Shown here: positions 1 through 8,716 of the stretch, piece after piece
How positions within the stretch are numbered: the stretch's first letter is position 1
Layout: the number at the start of each line of letters is the position of its first letter
Assembly: GCF_009811555.1 (NCBI RefSeq)
Contig: NZ_BLIN01000003.1
Location: 62,001-126,000 of the forward strand
Reading direction: 5' to 3'
From: Streptomyces caniferus
GTDB taxonomy: Bacteria > Actinomycetota > Actinomycetes > Streptomycetales > Streptomycetaceae
Length of the DNA: 64,000 nt
The notes under the pieces: model-generated
Databases searched by the model: none
Seen by the model: only the letters and a program-made list of their open reading frames with translations
Told to the model about the DNA's origin: nothing
Program-made: the position numbers and the translations under genes

Positions 1-181
1 GGACGATGACCTCGTCGATGACCACCTTGGTGACCAGGGGGACCCCCACGCTCACCGCCGTGGCCCCGAGCGCGCCGACGAGCGAGAGCAGCAGTCCGCC
101 GGGGTGCCGCAGGCAGTAGCCGGCGGTGCGGCGGAGCCAGCCGCCGCGTCCACCGGCTCTGTCACGGGCGTGCCTCGCCAC
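1..181 (-). CDS. ABC exporter, N-terminal part (cut by window edge)
   Basis: The first 60 codons of a gene running off the left edge. It begins with a basic, Arg-rich stretch, followed by a hydrophobic helix (GGLLLSLVGALGATAVSVGV) and VTKVVIDEVI, the usual opening of the transmembrane domain of MdlB/MsbA-type exporters whose membrane and ATPase domains are fused. The GTG start at 181 has GAAGGGAG a few bases upstream. It lies 45 nt after the phosphopantetheinyl transferase on the same strand, so it is probably the last gene of the glycosyltransferase 1 operon. Exporters in this position usually carry the finished peptide out of the cell. The ATPase half is outside the window, so substrate and full architecture are not visible. 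Confidence 0.75.
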   Translation of the reverse strand, partial: MARHARDRAGGRGGWLRRTAGYCLRHPGGLLLSLVGALGATAVSVGVPLVTKVVIDEVIV

Positions 182-226
182 TGGCCGGCTCCCTTCGTCT
201 GTGGGTGGGTGGAGGGTTACGGGCCG

Positions 227-835
227 TCAGACGTCGCCGACGGCCAGGGCCAGGACGTGCCGCCGCGAGCCGGTCGGCAGCACCGCACAGGCGGTGCGCG
301 GATCGTCCGGGAGCGTGCGCAGCCGGCCCGTCGGCCCGGGGAGCGTGTCCGCGGGGAGCGGGAGCGGCTGGGTGAGACCCCCCGCGCCCAGTCCGTGCCC
401 CCGTGCCTTGCCGATCGCTTCCTTCTGGGTCCACAGCCACAGGAAGGCGCGGACCCTGGCGCTTCGGGGGCTGCGGGCGACCCAGTCGGCGGACGCCTCG
501 TCGAGCCAGCGCCGGGCCAGCGGTCCGGCGGCGAACGGGCGGACGGTCTCGATGTCCACGCCGACCGGCCGGTGTCTGCTGAGGGCGACCGCCCCGGCGC
601 CCCGGGTGTGGCTCACGCTCACCCGCAGTCCCGAGGCGGGGCCGGTCAGCCGCGGACGGCCGCCGGGCCCGTGGTCGAGCCGGATGCGGTGGACGGGGGC
701 TCCCGTCAGGTCCGCGGCGGCGTGCAGGAGGGCGGCGTGGGTGGCGTCCCGCTCCGTGCCGGGCGGCATCTCCCCCCACACCACCGTCACCGGCCCGTCG
801 TCGGGCCGAGGGGTGGTGTGGAGGGTGGAGTGCAC
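227..835 (-). CDS. Sfp-type 4'-phosphopantetheinyl transferase
   Basis: Converts apo carrier domains to the holo form by moving phosphopantetheine from CoA to the conserved Ser. About 202 aa, as expected for a short Sfp/EntD-type enzyme. Family signatures are present: SVSHTRGAGAVAL near the middle, VGVDIE (Mg-binding acidic pair) about 25 residues later, and WTQKEAIGKARGHGL (the W..KEA..K motif). The GTG start at 835 lies 3 nt after the MbtH stop; a longer frame reaching to 910 would overlap MbtH and is not needed. It sits with MbtH between glycosyltransferase 1 and the exporter and would prime the nine NRPS carrier domains and the free carrier protein of this cluster. Confidence 0.93.
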   Translation of the reverse strand: MHSTLHTTPRPDDGPVTVVWGEMPPGTERDATHAALLHAAADLTGAPVHRIRLDHGPGGRPRLTGPASGLRVSVSHTRGAGAVALSRHRPVGVDIETVRPFAAGPLARRWLDEASADWVARSPRSARVRAFLWLWTQKEAIGKARGHGLGAGGLTQPLPLPADTLPGPTGRLRTLPDDPRTACAVLPTGSRRHVLALAVGDV

Positions 836-837
836 GG

Positions 838-1047
838 TCAGCCGGCCATCTGACGGATCAGGCTGGCGGGGCGCATATCGGTCCAGTTCGCCTCGATGTA
901 GTCCAGGCACGCCTGCCGGCTGTCCTCGGTGTGGGCCACGTTCCAGCCCGCGGGCACCTCGGCGAAGCCGGGCCAGAGCGAGTGCTGCCCCTCGTCGTTG
1001 ACCAGGACCAGGTAGCGGCCGTCTTCGTTCTCGAACGGGTTGGTCAT
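838..1047 (-). CDS. MbtH-like NRPS chaperone
   Basis: Small 69-aa protein that binds adenylation domains and supports their folding or activity. It opens with [20 protein letters not shown] and carries the diagnostic spaced signature: [15 protein letters not shown], then [15 protein letters not shown]. The three conserved Trp of the family are all present. An ATG at 1047 follows GGCGAGGAC. The gene is 62 nt downstream of glycosyltransferase 1 and is followed at once by the phosphopantetheinyl transferase. It is the only MbtH in the window, so it presumably serves both NRPS proteins. Confidence 0.97.
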   Translation of the reverse strand: MTNPFENEDGRYLVLVNDEGQHSLWPGFAEVPAGWNVAHTEDSRQACLDYIEANWTDMRPASLIRQMAG

Positions 1048-1109
1048 GTCCTCGCCTTTTCCTGTGGGTTCGGTGTGTGCGATTACGGAGTGAGAGGTGG
1101 GCCGCGCGG

Positions 1110-2390
1110 TTACGCGACGATCTTTTCGAGCACGCGGACCGCGTTCTCGGCGCCGTTCTCCGGAGCGGTCCGCTCGGCGAGCCGGGCGACCGTGCGGGCG
1201 ATGCCCGGATCGGTCAGTGCCAGGTGGAGGGCCTCGGTGAGCGAGTCGGCGGTCAGGTCGCGGTGTCTGACCGGCGCGGGGGCCACTCCCAGGGCGTGCA
1301 GATGGTCGGCCCACATGACGCCCTCCTTCTGGAAGGGGCAGATCACCTGGGGCACACCGGCCTTCAGCGCGGCGTTGTGCGTTCCGGTGCCGCCCGGGTG
1401 GACGACGGCCCGCACCTGCGGGAACAGCCAGTCGTACGGGATCTCCTCCGCGACGAGAAGGTGCTCCGGCGGGTCCGGAATGACGACGCCGCCCCAGCCG
1501 GTGACGACGACCGCGCGGACACCGGTCCGGCGCACGGCTTCCACGACGGCCCGGCCGGTCTGCTCGGGGTCGATTCCCAAGTGGCTGCCGAATCCGATGA
1601 AGACGGGCTTCTCGCCGCTCTCCAGGAAGCGCAGCAGCCGCTGCGGGGGCCGCCACCCGGGGGTGGGGGGCAGCATCCAGAATCCGGTGGTGTGCACCCA
1701 CTCGGGCCAGTCCGGAGCCGGTTCGAGGACGTGCGGGCTGAACCCCATCAGGACGGGTGCCGGGGTTCCGTCGGCGCGGAACCTGTTGTCCAGGGAGCCC
1801 TCGCGCGGGGGCAGTCCGAGGACGTCGGTGCGCCAGCCGGCGAACATCTCGGCCAGCGGGCCCTTGATGGGCCGGTCGTTGACCTGGGCGTGCTGCTCCA
1901 GGTTGTCGGGCCGTTCGTCGAAGGTGCCGACGTCGGCGGGGTAGCGGCGGGAGGCGACGAAGTGCGGGTAGAGGCTCGCCAGGACGTGCGGGACGCCCAG
2001 TTTCTCGGCGATCTGGTGCACGGCCTGCCGCGAGGAGTGCGAATGGATCACGAGATCCGCGCCGCTGGCCGTTGCGTCCCACATGTCCTTCAGCATCAGC
2101 GGATAGAGCCGGGGAAAGATCTCCTGGAAGATACGGTCCCGGGCCTTTTGGTACTCGTCCGTCGACCGCTCGTTGTTGACGAGGATTTCGCGGACGTCGG
2201 GACGCGAATGGAGTCGTACGCCCTCGTCATTGACCGGGGCGAAATCAACGCCGTATTCGGCGACCCAGGGTCCGTACAGGCGCGGCCCGACCAGCGTGGC
2301 AGAATGCCCCGCCCGGTTGAGGGCATAGGCCAGTGCGAGATACGGCTGAATATCCCCGCGACTTCCGTGGGAATATATCAATGCTTTCAC
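1110..2390 (-). CDS. glycosyltransferase 1 (GT-B fold, antibiotic GT1 family)
   Basis: Transfers a sugar from a nucleotide donor, probably dTDP-deoxysugar, to the peptide or to an already attached sugar. 426 aa. The N-terminal acceptor domain starts [20 protein letters not shown], typical of MGT/GtfB-like enzymes. The C-terminal donor domain has [11 protein letters not shown] and the nucleotide-binding motif [14 protein letters not shown] with the conserved His and two Gly. GTG start at 2390 behind GGGAGG. It is closely related to the other two glycosyltransferases here. It heads the operon with MbtH, the phosphopantetheinyl transferase and the exporter, and faces glycosyltransferase 2 across a 162-nt divergent promoter region. 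The exact sugar cannot be read from sequence. Confidence 0.93.
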   Translation of the reverse strand: MKALIYSHGSRGDIQPYLALAYALNRAGHSATLVGPRLYGPWVAEYGVDFAPVNDEGVRLHSRPDVREILVNNERSTDEYQKARDRIFQEIFPRLYPLMLKDMWDATASGADLVIHSHSSRQAVHQIAEKLGVPHVLASLYPHFVASRRYPADVGTFDERPDNLEQHAQVNDRPIKGPLAEMFAGWRTDVLGLPPREGSLDNRFRADGTPAPVLMGFSPHVLEPAPDWPEWVHTTGFWMLPPTPGWRPPQRLLRFLESGEKPVFIGFGSHLGIDPEQTGRAVVEAVRRTGVRAVVVTGWGGVVIPDPPEHLLVAEEIPYDWLFPQVRAVVHPGGTGTHNAALKAGVPQVICPFQKEGVMWADHLHALGVAPAPVRHRDLTADSLTEALHLALTDPGIARTVARLAERTAPENGAENAVRVLEKIVA

Positions 2391-2552
2391 GCCCCGGATC
2401 CTCCCGTCGATGTACTCCGAGCTCCCGTCACGTTAAGGCCGGACCGGCAATAGCGAGCTGGATGCGATCTGGACGCAACAAGCTGCCTCTTGTGCGGTTC
2501 GGGGATCAACGGAAAGGGTGTCCCCTCAACGACCATGGGAGGGGACCCGACG
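2391..2552. promoter_or_regulatory. divergent intergenic region between glycosyltransferases 1 and 2
   Basis: A 162-nt gap separating two oppositely transcribed sugar-transfer genes. It must hold both promoters and their ribosome binding sites (GGGAGG before the GTG of glycosyltransferase 1 and GGGAGGGGA before the TTG of glycosyltransferase 2). I could not pick a convincing -10/-35 pair or operator by eye. Confidence 0.5.
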
Positions 2553-3827
2553 TTGAAGGCACTGGTCTACTGCTACGGAAATCGGGGCGACGTCCAGCCA
2601 TATCTGGCGCTCGCGTACGCCCTCAACCTGGCGGGGCACAAGGCCGTGCTGGCGGCTCCTCGTCTCTATGCTCCGCTGGCCGCCGAATACGGCGTCGAAT
2701 TCGCCCCGTTGGACGACGGCGCGGTGCGGATCCGCTCGCGCGCCGACATCCGGCGGCTGCAGGTGAACAGCGACCGTCCGTCCGCGGAGAGCGACCGGCA
2801 GCGGGCGTCGATCCGCAAGGAGATGGTGCCGCTCTACTCCGCCGTGCTGGAGGACATGTGGCGGGCGGCGGCCGGTGGCGCCGATCTCGTCGTGCACTCG
2901 CACGCGTTCCGTGAGGCGGTGCCGCAGATCGCGGAGAGGCTGGGGGTGCCGCACGTCCTGGGCGCCCTCTACCCGAACTTCGTCGTCTCGCGGGACTACC
3001 CCTCGTTCGGACAGCTCTCCTCGGTGTTCTCGGACCGCACGGACCACAGCCGGACGGATGTGCGGAGCTTCCTCGGTCCGGAGGTCATCGAGGCGCTCGC
3101 GTCCTGGCGTGCGCACACCCTCGGGCTGCCGCCCCGCGACGGCTCCCTCGACTTCCGGTACCGCGCCGACGGCACCCCCGCGCCGGTCCTGCACTGCTTC
3201 AGTCCGCACATCCTCAAGCCCGGATCCGACTGGCCCGACTCGGTGCACACGGCGGGTTTCTGGCATCTGCCGCCGGCCCCCGGCTGGCAGCCGCCGGAGC
3301 GCCTGCTGCGCTTCCTGGAGGACGGTGACCGGCCGGTGTTCTTCGGTTTCGGCAGTGCCGTGGGCACGGAGCCGGAGCACACCGCGCGCCTGGTGCTGGA
3401 CGCGATCGCCCAGACGGGGTACCGGGCCGTCGTCGTCGCCGGCTGGGGCGCGCTCGATATCGGCCACGCCCCGGAGAACGTCCTCGCCCTCGACGAGGTC
3501 CCCTACCCGTGGCTGCTGCCGCAGACCCGGGCGGCCGTGAACTCCGGCTCGCTCGGCGCCCACAACGCGGCGCTCACGGCCGGGGTGCCCCAGGTCGTCT
3601 GCCCCTTCGAGGTGAACCAGCTGATGTGGGGCGATCACCTGCACCGGCTGGGTGTGGCGCCTCCCCCGCTCAAACAGCGCGAACTGACGGCGGACGCCCT
3701 GGCCGCCGCCGTGCGCACGGCGGCGGAGGACCCCGTCATGGCGGCCACCGCCACAGGGCTGGGCCGGCTGCTCGGCAAAGAGGACGGCGCCGCCTCCGCG
3801 GTCACCTTCCTGGAAGGGGTGCTGTGA
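2553..3827 (+). CDS. glycosyltransferase 2, with altered donor-site motif
   Basis: 424 aa, GT-B fold, same family as glycosyltransferases 1 and 3. I place the start at the TTG at 2553: it has GGGAGGGGA just upstream and gives KALVYCYGNRGDVQPYLAL right at the N-terminus, matching the paralogues; an ATG at 2535 would add six residues. The donor half has PVFFGFGSAVG, but where paralogues read VHPGG or VHAGG this protein reads AVNSGSLGAHN, so the usual His and second Gly of the nucleotide-sugar site are missing. It may be inactive, may use a different donor, or may be a partner of another transferase. It overlaps the 2,3-dehydratase start by one base, which ties it to deoxysugar use. Confidence 0.9.
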   Translation: MKALVYCYGNRGDVQPYLALAYALNLAGHKAVLAAPRLYAPLAAEYGVEFAPLDDGAVRIRSRADIRRLQVNSDRPSAESDRQRASIRKEMVPLYSAVLEDMWRAAAGGADLVVHSHAFREAVPQIAERLGVPHVLGALYPNFVVSRDYPSFGQLSSVFSDRTDHSRTDVRSFLGPEVIEALASWRAHTLGLPPRDGSLDFRYRADGTPAPVLHCFSPHILKPGSDWPDSVHTAGFWHLPPAPGWQPPERLLRFLEDGDRPVFFGFGSAVGTEPEHTARLVLDAIAQTGYRAVVVAGWGALDIGHAPENVLALDEVPYPWLLPQTRAAVNSGSLGAHNAALTAGVPQVVCPFEVNQLMWGDHLHRLGVAPPPLKQRELTADALAAAVRTAAEDPVMAATATGLGRLLGKEDGAASAVTFLEGVL

Positions 3828-5233
3828 TGGCGCACACCACCGCGGTGAGCCCGCCGCTCCGTTCCGGTACCGGCCGCCCGGTCCGACTGGCGGAGTCCGC
3901 GGCGTGCACCGACGGGCTGCGGATGACCACGGCCGCGTTCTTCGACTGGCTCGCCGCACGGCAGCTCATCCATGCCCAGCAGGTCGAGCGCATCCGCTTC
4001 GACGAGATGACGCAGTGGCATGCCGACCCGGACACCGGGGACCTGCGGCACCGGAGCGGACGGTTCTTCTCCGTCCAGGGGCTGCGGGTCCGCTCCGACT
4101 TCGGCCCGGTGGCCGCCTGGTCCCAGCCGATCATCAACCAGCCGGAGTGCGGGATACTCGGCATCGCGATCCGCGAGTTCGACGGGGTGCCGCACCTGCT
4201 GATGCAGGCGAAGTCCGAGCCGGGGAACATCAACGGGGTGCAGCTCTCCCCCACGGTGCAGGCCACCCGCAGCAACTACACCCGGGTGCACGGAGGTTCG
4301 TCGGTGCCGTACCTCGACCTGTTCCGGTCGCCGGAGCCGGACCGGGTGCTGGCGGACGTCCTGCAGTCCGAGCAGGGCTCCTGGTTCTACCGCAAGCGCA
4401 ATCGCAACATGGTGGTCGAGGCGGGACCGGAGGTGGAGGCCGGCGAGGACTTCTGCTGGCTGACCCTGGGGCAGCTGCATACGCTGATGCGCCACGAGGA
4501 CCTGATCAACATGGACGCGCGGACGGTGCTGTCCTGTCTGCCCGACTGGCACACCGGCGCCGACGCGCCCTCCGCGGACCCCGGCCGCGGCGCCGCCCTG
4601 CACACCGACCGCGAGATCCGCAGCTGGCTCACCGGGCGCCGGGCCGAGCACCAGATCAGCGCCGAGCGGCTGCCGCTGACCCACGTGCCGGAATGGCACT
4701 GGTCGCCCGAGGCGCTCTCCCACGAGAGCGGCCGGTACTTCAGCATCGTGGCGGTGCACGTCGGCTCCCGCAGCCGCGAGGTGCCCGCCTGGTCCCAGCC
4801 GCTGCTGCGGCCGCACGGGGACGGGGTGGCGGCGCTGCTGGTGCAGCGGATCGGCGGGGTGCCGCACGCCCTGATGCGGGCGCGGGTGGAGCCGGGCTTC
4901 GCGGACGGCGTCGAACTGGGACCGACCGTGCAGTGCACACCGGAGAACTACGCGCATCTGCCGGCCGCGGCCCGGCCCCCGTACCTGGACCTGGTGCTCG
5001 GCGGGCGCGCGGAGCGGACCCGCTTCGACACCGTCCTCTCCGAGGAGGGCGGCCGCTTCCACCACGCCCGCAGCCGGTACCTGATCATCGAGGTGGACTC
5101 CGGTGACCGGGTCGAGGAGGGTGCGGAGTTCCGCTGGGTGTCGGAGCGTCAGCTCGATGAGCTGCTGCGCTACAGCGGTCATCTGAACGTCCAGGCCAGG
5201 ACGCTGGTCGCGGCCCTGCGGGCGCTGCGATGA
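3827..5233 (+). CDS. dTDP-4-keto-6-deoxyglucose 2,3-dehydratase
   Basis: First step of C-2 deoxygenation: removes water from dTDP-4-keto-6-deoxyglucose to give a 3,4-diketo-2,6-dideoxy sugar. 468 aa, the usual length of the EvaA/TylCVI/SpnO family, with the expected internal duplication. The first half has WHADPDTGDLRHRSGRFFSV and AAWSQPII; the second repeats WHWSPEALSHESGRYFSIV and PAWSQPLL. Each half also carries a PTVQ.T..NY element (SPTVQATRSNY, GPTVQCTPENY). ATG at 3827 overlaps the stop of glycosyltransferase 2, and its own stop overlaps the 3-ketoreductase start (ATGA). It shows that at least one sugar made here is a 2,6-dideoxyhexose. Confidence 0.93.
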   Translation: MAHTTAVSPPLRSGTGRPVRLAESAACTDGLRMTTAAFFDWLAARQLIHAQQVERIRFDEMTQWHADPDTGDLRHRSGRFFSVQGLRVRSDFGPVAAWSQPIINQPECGILGIAIREFDGVPHLLMQAKSEPGNINGVQLSPTVQATRSNYTRVHGGSSVPYLDLFRSPEPDRVLADVLQSEQGSWFYRKRNRNMVVEAGPEVEAGEDFCWLTLGQLHTLMRHEDLINMDARTVLSCLPDWHTGADAPSADPGRGAALHTDREIRSWLTGRRAEHQISAERLPLTHVPEWHWSPEALSHESGRYFSIVAVHVGSRSREVPAWSQPLLRPHGDGVAALLVQRIGGVPHALMRARVEPGFADGVELGPTVQCTPENYAHLPAAARPPYLDLVLGGRAERTRFDTVLSEEGGRFHHARSRYLIIEVDSGDRVEEGAEFRWVSERQLDELLRYSGHLNVQARTLVAALRALR

Positions 5234-6234
5234 GGGCCCGGCCGGTGCGGATCGGGGTCCTGGGCGCGGCCTCGATCGCCTGGCGCCGGGTCCTGCCCGC
5301 GATGGCGGCCTGCCCCGACATCGACGTGGTGGCCGTGGCCGCCCGCGACATGGGGCGGGCCCGGCGGTTCGCCGACCGCTTCGGATGCGCGGCCGTGGCC
5401 GGCTACCAGCCCCTGCTGGAGCGTGCCGACATCGACGCCGTGTATGTGCCGCTGCCCGCCGCCCTGCACCACGCATGGGCGGCGCGGGCGCTGCGGGCGG
5501 GCAAGCACGTCCTGGTGGAGAAGCCGATGGCGGGCAGCGCCGAGGAGGCCCGGGAGCTGGTGACGCTCGCCACGCGGGCCGGCCTGGTGCTCCGGGAGAA
5601 CTTCATGTTCCTCCACCACCCCCGGCACGACGCGGTGGAGTCCCTGCTGCGCTCCGGCCGGATCGGTGAACTGCGGTCCCTGCACGCCGCGTTCTGCATT
5701 CCGCCGCTGCCGGCGGAGGACATCCGCTACGTTCCGGAGCTGGGCGGCGGCGCGCTGCTGGACGCGGGGGTGTACCCGCTGCGGACGGCGATGCGGTTCC
5801 TCGGTCGCGGCCTGCGGGTGGCCGGGGCGACGCTGCGGACCAGGGCCGCCGACGGACTCGACCTGTCCGGGCAGGTGCTGCTCGCCGCCGACTCGGGCGT
5901 GCAGGCGTCCCTGGAGTTCGGCTTCGAACACGCCTATGCGGCGCGGTACGCGCTGTGGGGCAGCCGGGCACGCCTCACCACGGAGCACGCCTTCAGCCCG
6001 GCGGCCGACCAGCGGCCCGCGCTGCTGCTGGAGGAGCAGGGCGGCACGGAGCGGATCGACCTGCCGGCCGCCGACCAGTACCTGCGGTGCGTGGCGGACT
6101 TCGCCTCCGCGGTCCGCACCGAGGGTGCGTCGGACGGACCGGACGAGGCGTGCCGGCGTGCGGACGCCGTCACCACACTGGAGCTGGCCGACCGGATCCG
6201 TGCGTGCGCGGTGCGCGTCGAGGTCGCCGGCTGA
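5230..6234 (+). CDS. dTDP-hexose 3-ketoreductase (Gfo/Idh/MocA family)
   Basis: Second step of 2-deoxygenation: NAD(P)H reduction of the 3-keto group left by the 2,3-dehydratase, giving dTDP-4-keto-2,6-dideoxyhexose. 334 aa. The Rossmann start is IGVLGAASIAWRRVLPAM. The family motif EKPM occurs in KHVLVEKPMAG (catalytic Lys), and LGGGALLDAGVYPL is the usual start of the second domain. It resembles TylCII/SpnN-type reductases. It is translationally coupled to the 2,3-dehydratase by ATGA and ends 9 nt from the convergent rmlC gene. The stereochemistry at C-3 (olivose- or digitoxose-type) cannot be predicted from what I can see. Confidence 0.9.
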   Translation: MRARPVRIGVLGAASIAWRRVLPAMAACPDIDVVAVAARDMGRARRFADRFGCAAVAGYQPLLERADIDAVYVPLPAALHHAWAARALRAGKHVLVEKPMAGSAEEARELVTLATRAGLVLRENFMFLHHPRHDAVESLLRSGRIGELRSLHAAFCIPPLPAEDIRYVPELGGGALLDAGVYPLRTAMRFLGRGLRVAGATLRTRAADGLDLSGQVLLAADSGVQASLEFGFEHAYAARYALWGSRARLTTEHAFSPAADQRPALLLEEQGGTERIDLPAADQYLRCVADFASAVRTEGASDGPDEACRRADAVTTLELADRIRACAVRVEVAG

Positions 6235-6243
6235 TCCTCCGCG

Positions 6244-6840
6244 TCAGGTGCGCCGGGCATCGTAGTAGGCGGTGCACTCGGCGTACGACGGCAGCAGTCC
6301 CAGCCGTTCGGCCTCGGCCAGCGTGGGCGCGGTGGTGTCCTTCGGCGAGGTCAGCGGTTCGATGCCGGCCGGCCAGGCGATGCCGAGCGCCGGGTCGAAC
6401 GGGGAGATGCCGTGCTCGCGCTCGGGGGCGTACCCCTCGGAGCAGAGGTAGTTCACCGTCGCGTGGTCGGTGAGGGCCATGAAGGAGTGCCCCAGGCCCT
6501 CGCCGACGTACAGCGCATGGCGGTTCTGGTCGTCGAGGCGCACCGCCTCCCACTGCCCGAAGGTCGGCGATCCCACCCGGACGTCCACCACGACGTCGAG
6601 CACCGCGCCGCGTACGCACTGGAGGTACTTGGCTTGTCCCGGTGGCACCTCGGCGAAGTGGATGCCGCGCAGGGTGCCGCGGCGGGACACGGAGCAGTTG
6701 GCCTGCACCAGCCGGAGGGCGTGACCGACGGTCTCCCGGAACTCCTCGCCGCGGTACCACTCGTGGAAGTCGCCGCGGGCGTCCTCGAAGACGGCCGGCT
6801 CGACGACCCAGCTCGGGCCGATGCCCAGGGGGCGCATCAT
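6244..6840 (-). CDS. rmlC: dTDP-4-dehydrorhamnose 3,5-epimerase (RmlC type)
   Basis: Epimerises dTDP-4-keto-6-deoxy sugars at C-5 or C-3 and C-5, leading to L-sugars. 198 aa, cupin fold. Family signatures: RRGTLRGIHFAE (catalytic His), VRGAVLDVVVDVRVGSPTFG, GLGHSFMALTDHATVNYLC (Asp and Tyr of the active site). The last gene of the glycosyltransferase 3 sugar operon; its ATG at 6840 overlaps the rmlD stop. A second Met follows directly and could also serve as start. The upstream 2-deoxygenation genes mean it may act on a 2,6-dideoxy intermediate, on the normal rhamnose intermediate, or on both. Confidence 0.95.
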   Translation of the reverse strand: MMRPLGIGPSWVVEPAVFEDARGDFHEWYRGEEFRETVGHALRLVQANCSVSRRGTLRGIHFAEVPPGQAKYLQCVRGAVLDVVVDVRVGSPTFGQWEAVRLDDQNRHALYVGEGLGHSFMALTDHATVNYLCSEGYAPEREHGISPFDPALGIAWPAGIEPLTSPKDTTAPTLAEAERLGLLPSYAECTAYYDARRT

Positions 6841-7736
6841 GTGCTCATCTCCCGTGTCGATTCGGCGCGCACCAGGTCGGGCAGCGCCGCGGCGAGTGCG
6901 GCACGCCAGTCGCGGATGGGTGTGAGCGGGCCGGGCGCCCAACCCTCGTGGCTCAGCACGCCGTACGCGGGGCGCGGGGCGGGCCGGCACAGGGCACCCG
7001 CCGGGACCGGCCGGATCCGGCGGGGGTCGGCGCCGAGCAGCCGGAAGACCTCGCGGGCCAGTCCGTACCAGGTGGTCTCCCCCGCGCTCGTGGCGTGGTG
7101 GAGGCGGGTGGTGAGGCTGCCCGCCACGGCCGCCCTGCCGAGCCGCACCAGCAGGTCGGCGAGGTCGGCGGTCCAGGTGGGCTGGCCACTCTGATCGCAG
7201 ATCACGTCGAGGGTGTCGCCGGTGCGCGCGGCCCGGACGAGGGTCCGTACGAAGTTCGGCCGCCCCGCGCCGTAGAGCCATGCGGTGCGCACGATGTGGC
7301 CGTGCTCCGGGGCGGTGGACAGGACGGCGCGTTCGCCGGCCAGCTTGGTGCGGCCGTAGGCGTTGCACGGCCCGGTCGGGTCGTGTTCCCGGTAGGGGCG
7401 GGTGCCGTCACCGGGAAAGACGTAGTCGGTCGACAGGTGCAGCAGCCGGGTGCCGGTGTCGCGGCAGGCCGCCGCGAGGCGGGCGGGGCCCTCCGCGTTG
7501 ATGAGGAGTGCCTCCCGCTCGTGTGCCTCCGCGTCGTCGACCGCGGACCAGGCGGCACAGTTGACCAGTACCGCGGGGCGGTGGGCGGCGATCATTCGCC
7601 GCACCGCCCCGGTGTCGGTGATGTCGAGCGCGTCGCGGCCGGGCGCGAGCACGTCCTCACCGTCCCGGCGCAGCTGGGCCACGAGGTCGTGGCCCAGCAG
7701 TCCCGAGGCGCCGGTCACCAGCCAGGGCACGCTCAC
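6837..7736 (-). CDS. rmlD: dTDP-4-dehydrorhamnose reductase (RmlD type)
   Basis: NAD(P)H-dependent reduction of the 4-keto group, the last step to dTDP-L-rhamnose or to a 2,6-dideoxy-L-hexose. 299 aa, short-chain dehydrogenase fold: nucleotide-binding GASGLLGHD, the RmlD signature LLHLSTDYVFPGDG, and catalytic YGRTKLAGE (Tyr-x-x-x-Lys). GTG start at 7736 overlaps the rmlB stop (GTGA). A 4-ketoreductase next to a DegT aminotransferase suggests that two 4-keto sugar fates coexist, one reduced and one aminated. Confidence 0.94.
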   Translation of the reverse strand: MSVPWLVTGASGLLGHDLVAQLRRDGEDVLAPGRDALDITDTGAVRRMIAAHRPAVLVNCAAWSAVDDAEAHEREALLINAEGPARLAAACRDTGTRLLHLSTDYVFPGDGTRPYREHDPTGPCNAYGRTKLAGERAVLSTAPEHGHIVRTAWLYGAGRPNFVRTLVRAARTGDTLDVICDQSGQPTWTADLADLLVRLGRAAVAGSLTTRLHHATSAGETTWYGLAREVFRLLGADPRRIRPVPAGALCRPAPRPAYGVLSHEGWAPGPLTPIRDWRAALAAALPDLVRAESTREMST

Positions 7737-8716
7737 CGGGCCGCTCGGGGCAGCAGCGGCTCCCACCAAGTCCGGTGCTCGCGGTACCAGCGGACGGTCT
7801 CGTCGAGGCCGGTGGCGAAGTCCTTCCGCGGGCGGTAGCCGAGTTCGTCGCGGATCCGGCTCCAGTCGACCGAGTAGCGGCGGTCGTGGCCCTTGCGGTC
7901 CGCGACGTGCTCCACCCGGTCCCAGTCCGCGCCGCAGGCGTCGAGCAGCAGGCCGGTGAGCGCCTTGTTGGTCAGTTCGGTGCCGCCGCCGATGTTGTAG
8001 ACCCGGCCGGGCACACCGCCGGTGCGCACCAGGTCGATGCCGGCCACATGGTCGTCGATGTGCAGCCAGTCCCGGATGTTGAGGCCGTCCCCGTACAGCG
8101 GCACGGTGCCCCCGTCGAGCAGGGAGGTGATGAAGCGGGGAATGAGCTTCTCGGGGAAGTGGTGGTGGCCGTAGTTGTTGGAACACCGCGTCACGCGTAC
8201 GTCGAGGCCGTGCGTGCGGTGGTACGACAGGGCGAGCAGATCGCTCGACGCCTTGGAGGCCGCGTAGGGGGAGTTGGGGTCCAGCGGCGCCTGCTCCGTG
8301 GAGCTCCCGACGGGTACGGAGCCGTAGACCTCGTCGGTGGAGATGTGCACGAAGGTGCTCGCACCGGTGCGCAGCGCGGCATCGAGCAGGGTCTGGGTGC
8401 CGGTGACGTTCGTCCCGACGAAGGCGGCGGCGCTCTCGATGGAGCGGTCCACATGCGACTCCGCCGCGAAGTGCACCACCTGGTCGTGCCGTCCGACGAG
8501 GTCGTTCACGAGGGGGGCGTCGCGGATGTCACCGTGGACGAAGCGGAACGCCGGGTGGTCCCTGACGGGGTCGAGGTTCGCGGGGTTCCCGGCGTAGGTC
8601 AGGCCGTCGAGCACCGTGACCCGGACGTCGCCGGGCCCCTGCGGGCCGAGCAGGGTGCGCACGTAGTGGGAGCCGATGAAACCGGCGCCACCGGTGACGA
8701 GGATCTGGGTGGTCAT
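7733..8716 (-). CDS. rmlB: dTDP-glucose 4,6-dehydratase (RmlB type)
   Basis: Converts dTDP-glucose to dTDP-4-keto-6-deoxyglucose, the branch point for every deoxysugar in this cluster. 327 aa. Motifs: NAD-binding GGAGFIGSHYV, FAAESHVDRSI, STDEVYGSVP (catalytic Asp-Glu), YAASKASSD (Tyr-x-x-x-Lys), RCSNNYGHHHFPEK and NIRDWLHIDDH. The start is an ATG at 8716 overlapping the rmlA stop. The order rmlA-rmlB-rmlD-rmlC with overlaps at each junction indicates a single transcript. Confidence 0.96.
   Translation of the reverse strand: MTTQILVTGGAGFIGSHYVRTLLGPQGPGDVRVTVLDGLTYAGNPANLDPVRDHPAFRFVHGDIRDAPLVNDLVGRHDQVVHFAAESHVDRSIESAAAFVGTNVTGTQTLLDAALRTGASTFVHISTDEVYGSVPVGSSTEQAPLDPNSPYAASKASSDLLALSYHRTHGLDVRVTRCSNNYGHHHFPEKLIPRFITSLLDGGTVPLYGDGLNIRDWLHIDDHVAGIDLVRTGGVPGRVYNIGGGTELTNKALTGLLLDACGADWDRVEHVADRKGHDRRYSVDWSRIRDELGYRPRKDFATGLDETVRWYREHRTWWEPLLPRAAR

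Noticed and set aside
838..2082. A 414-codon minus-strand frame spanning MbtH and part of glycosyltransferase 1.
   Set aside because: Only its last 69 codons are a real protein (MbtH). The rest is an out-of-frame Arg-rich shadow of glycosyltransferase 1.
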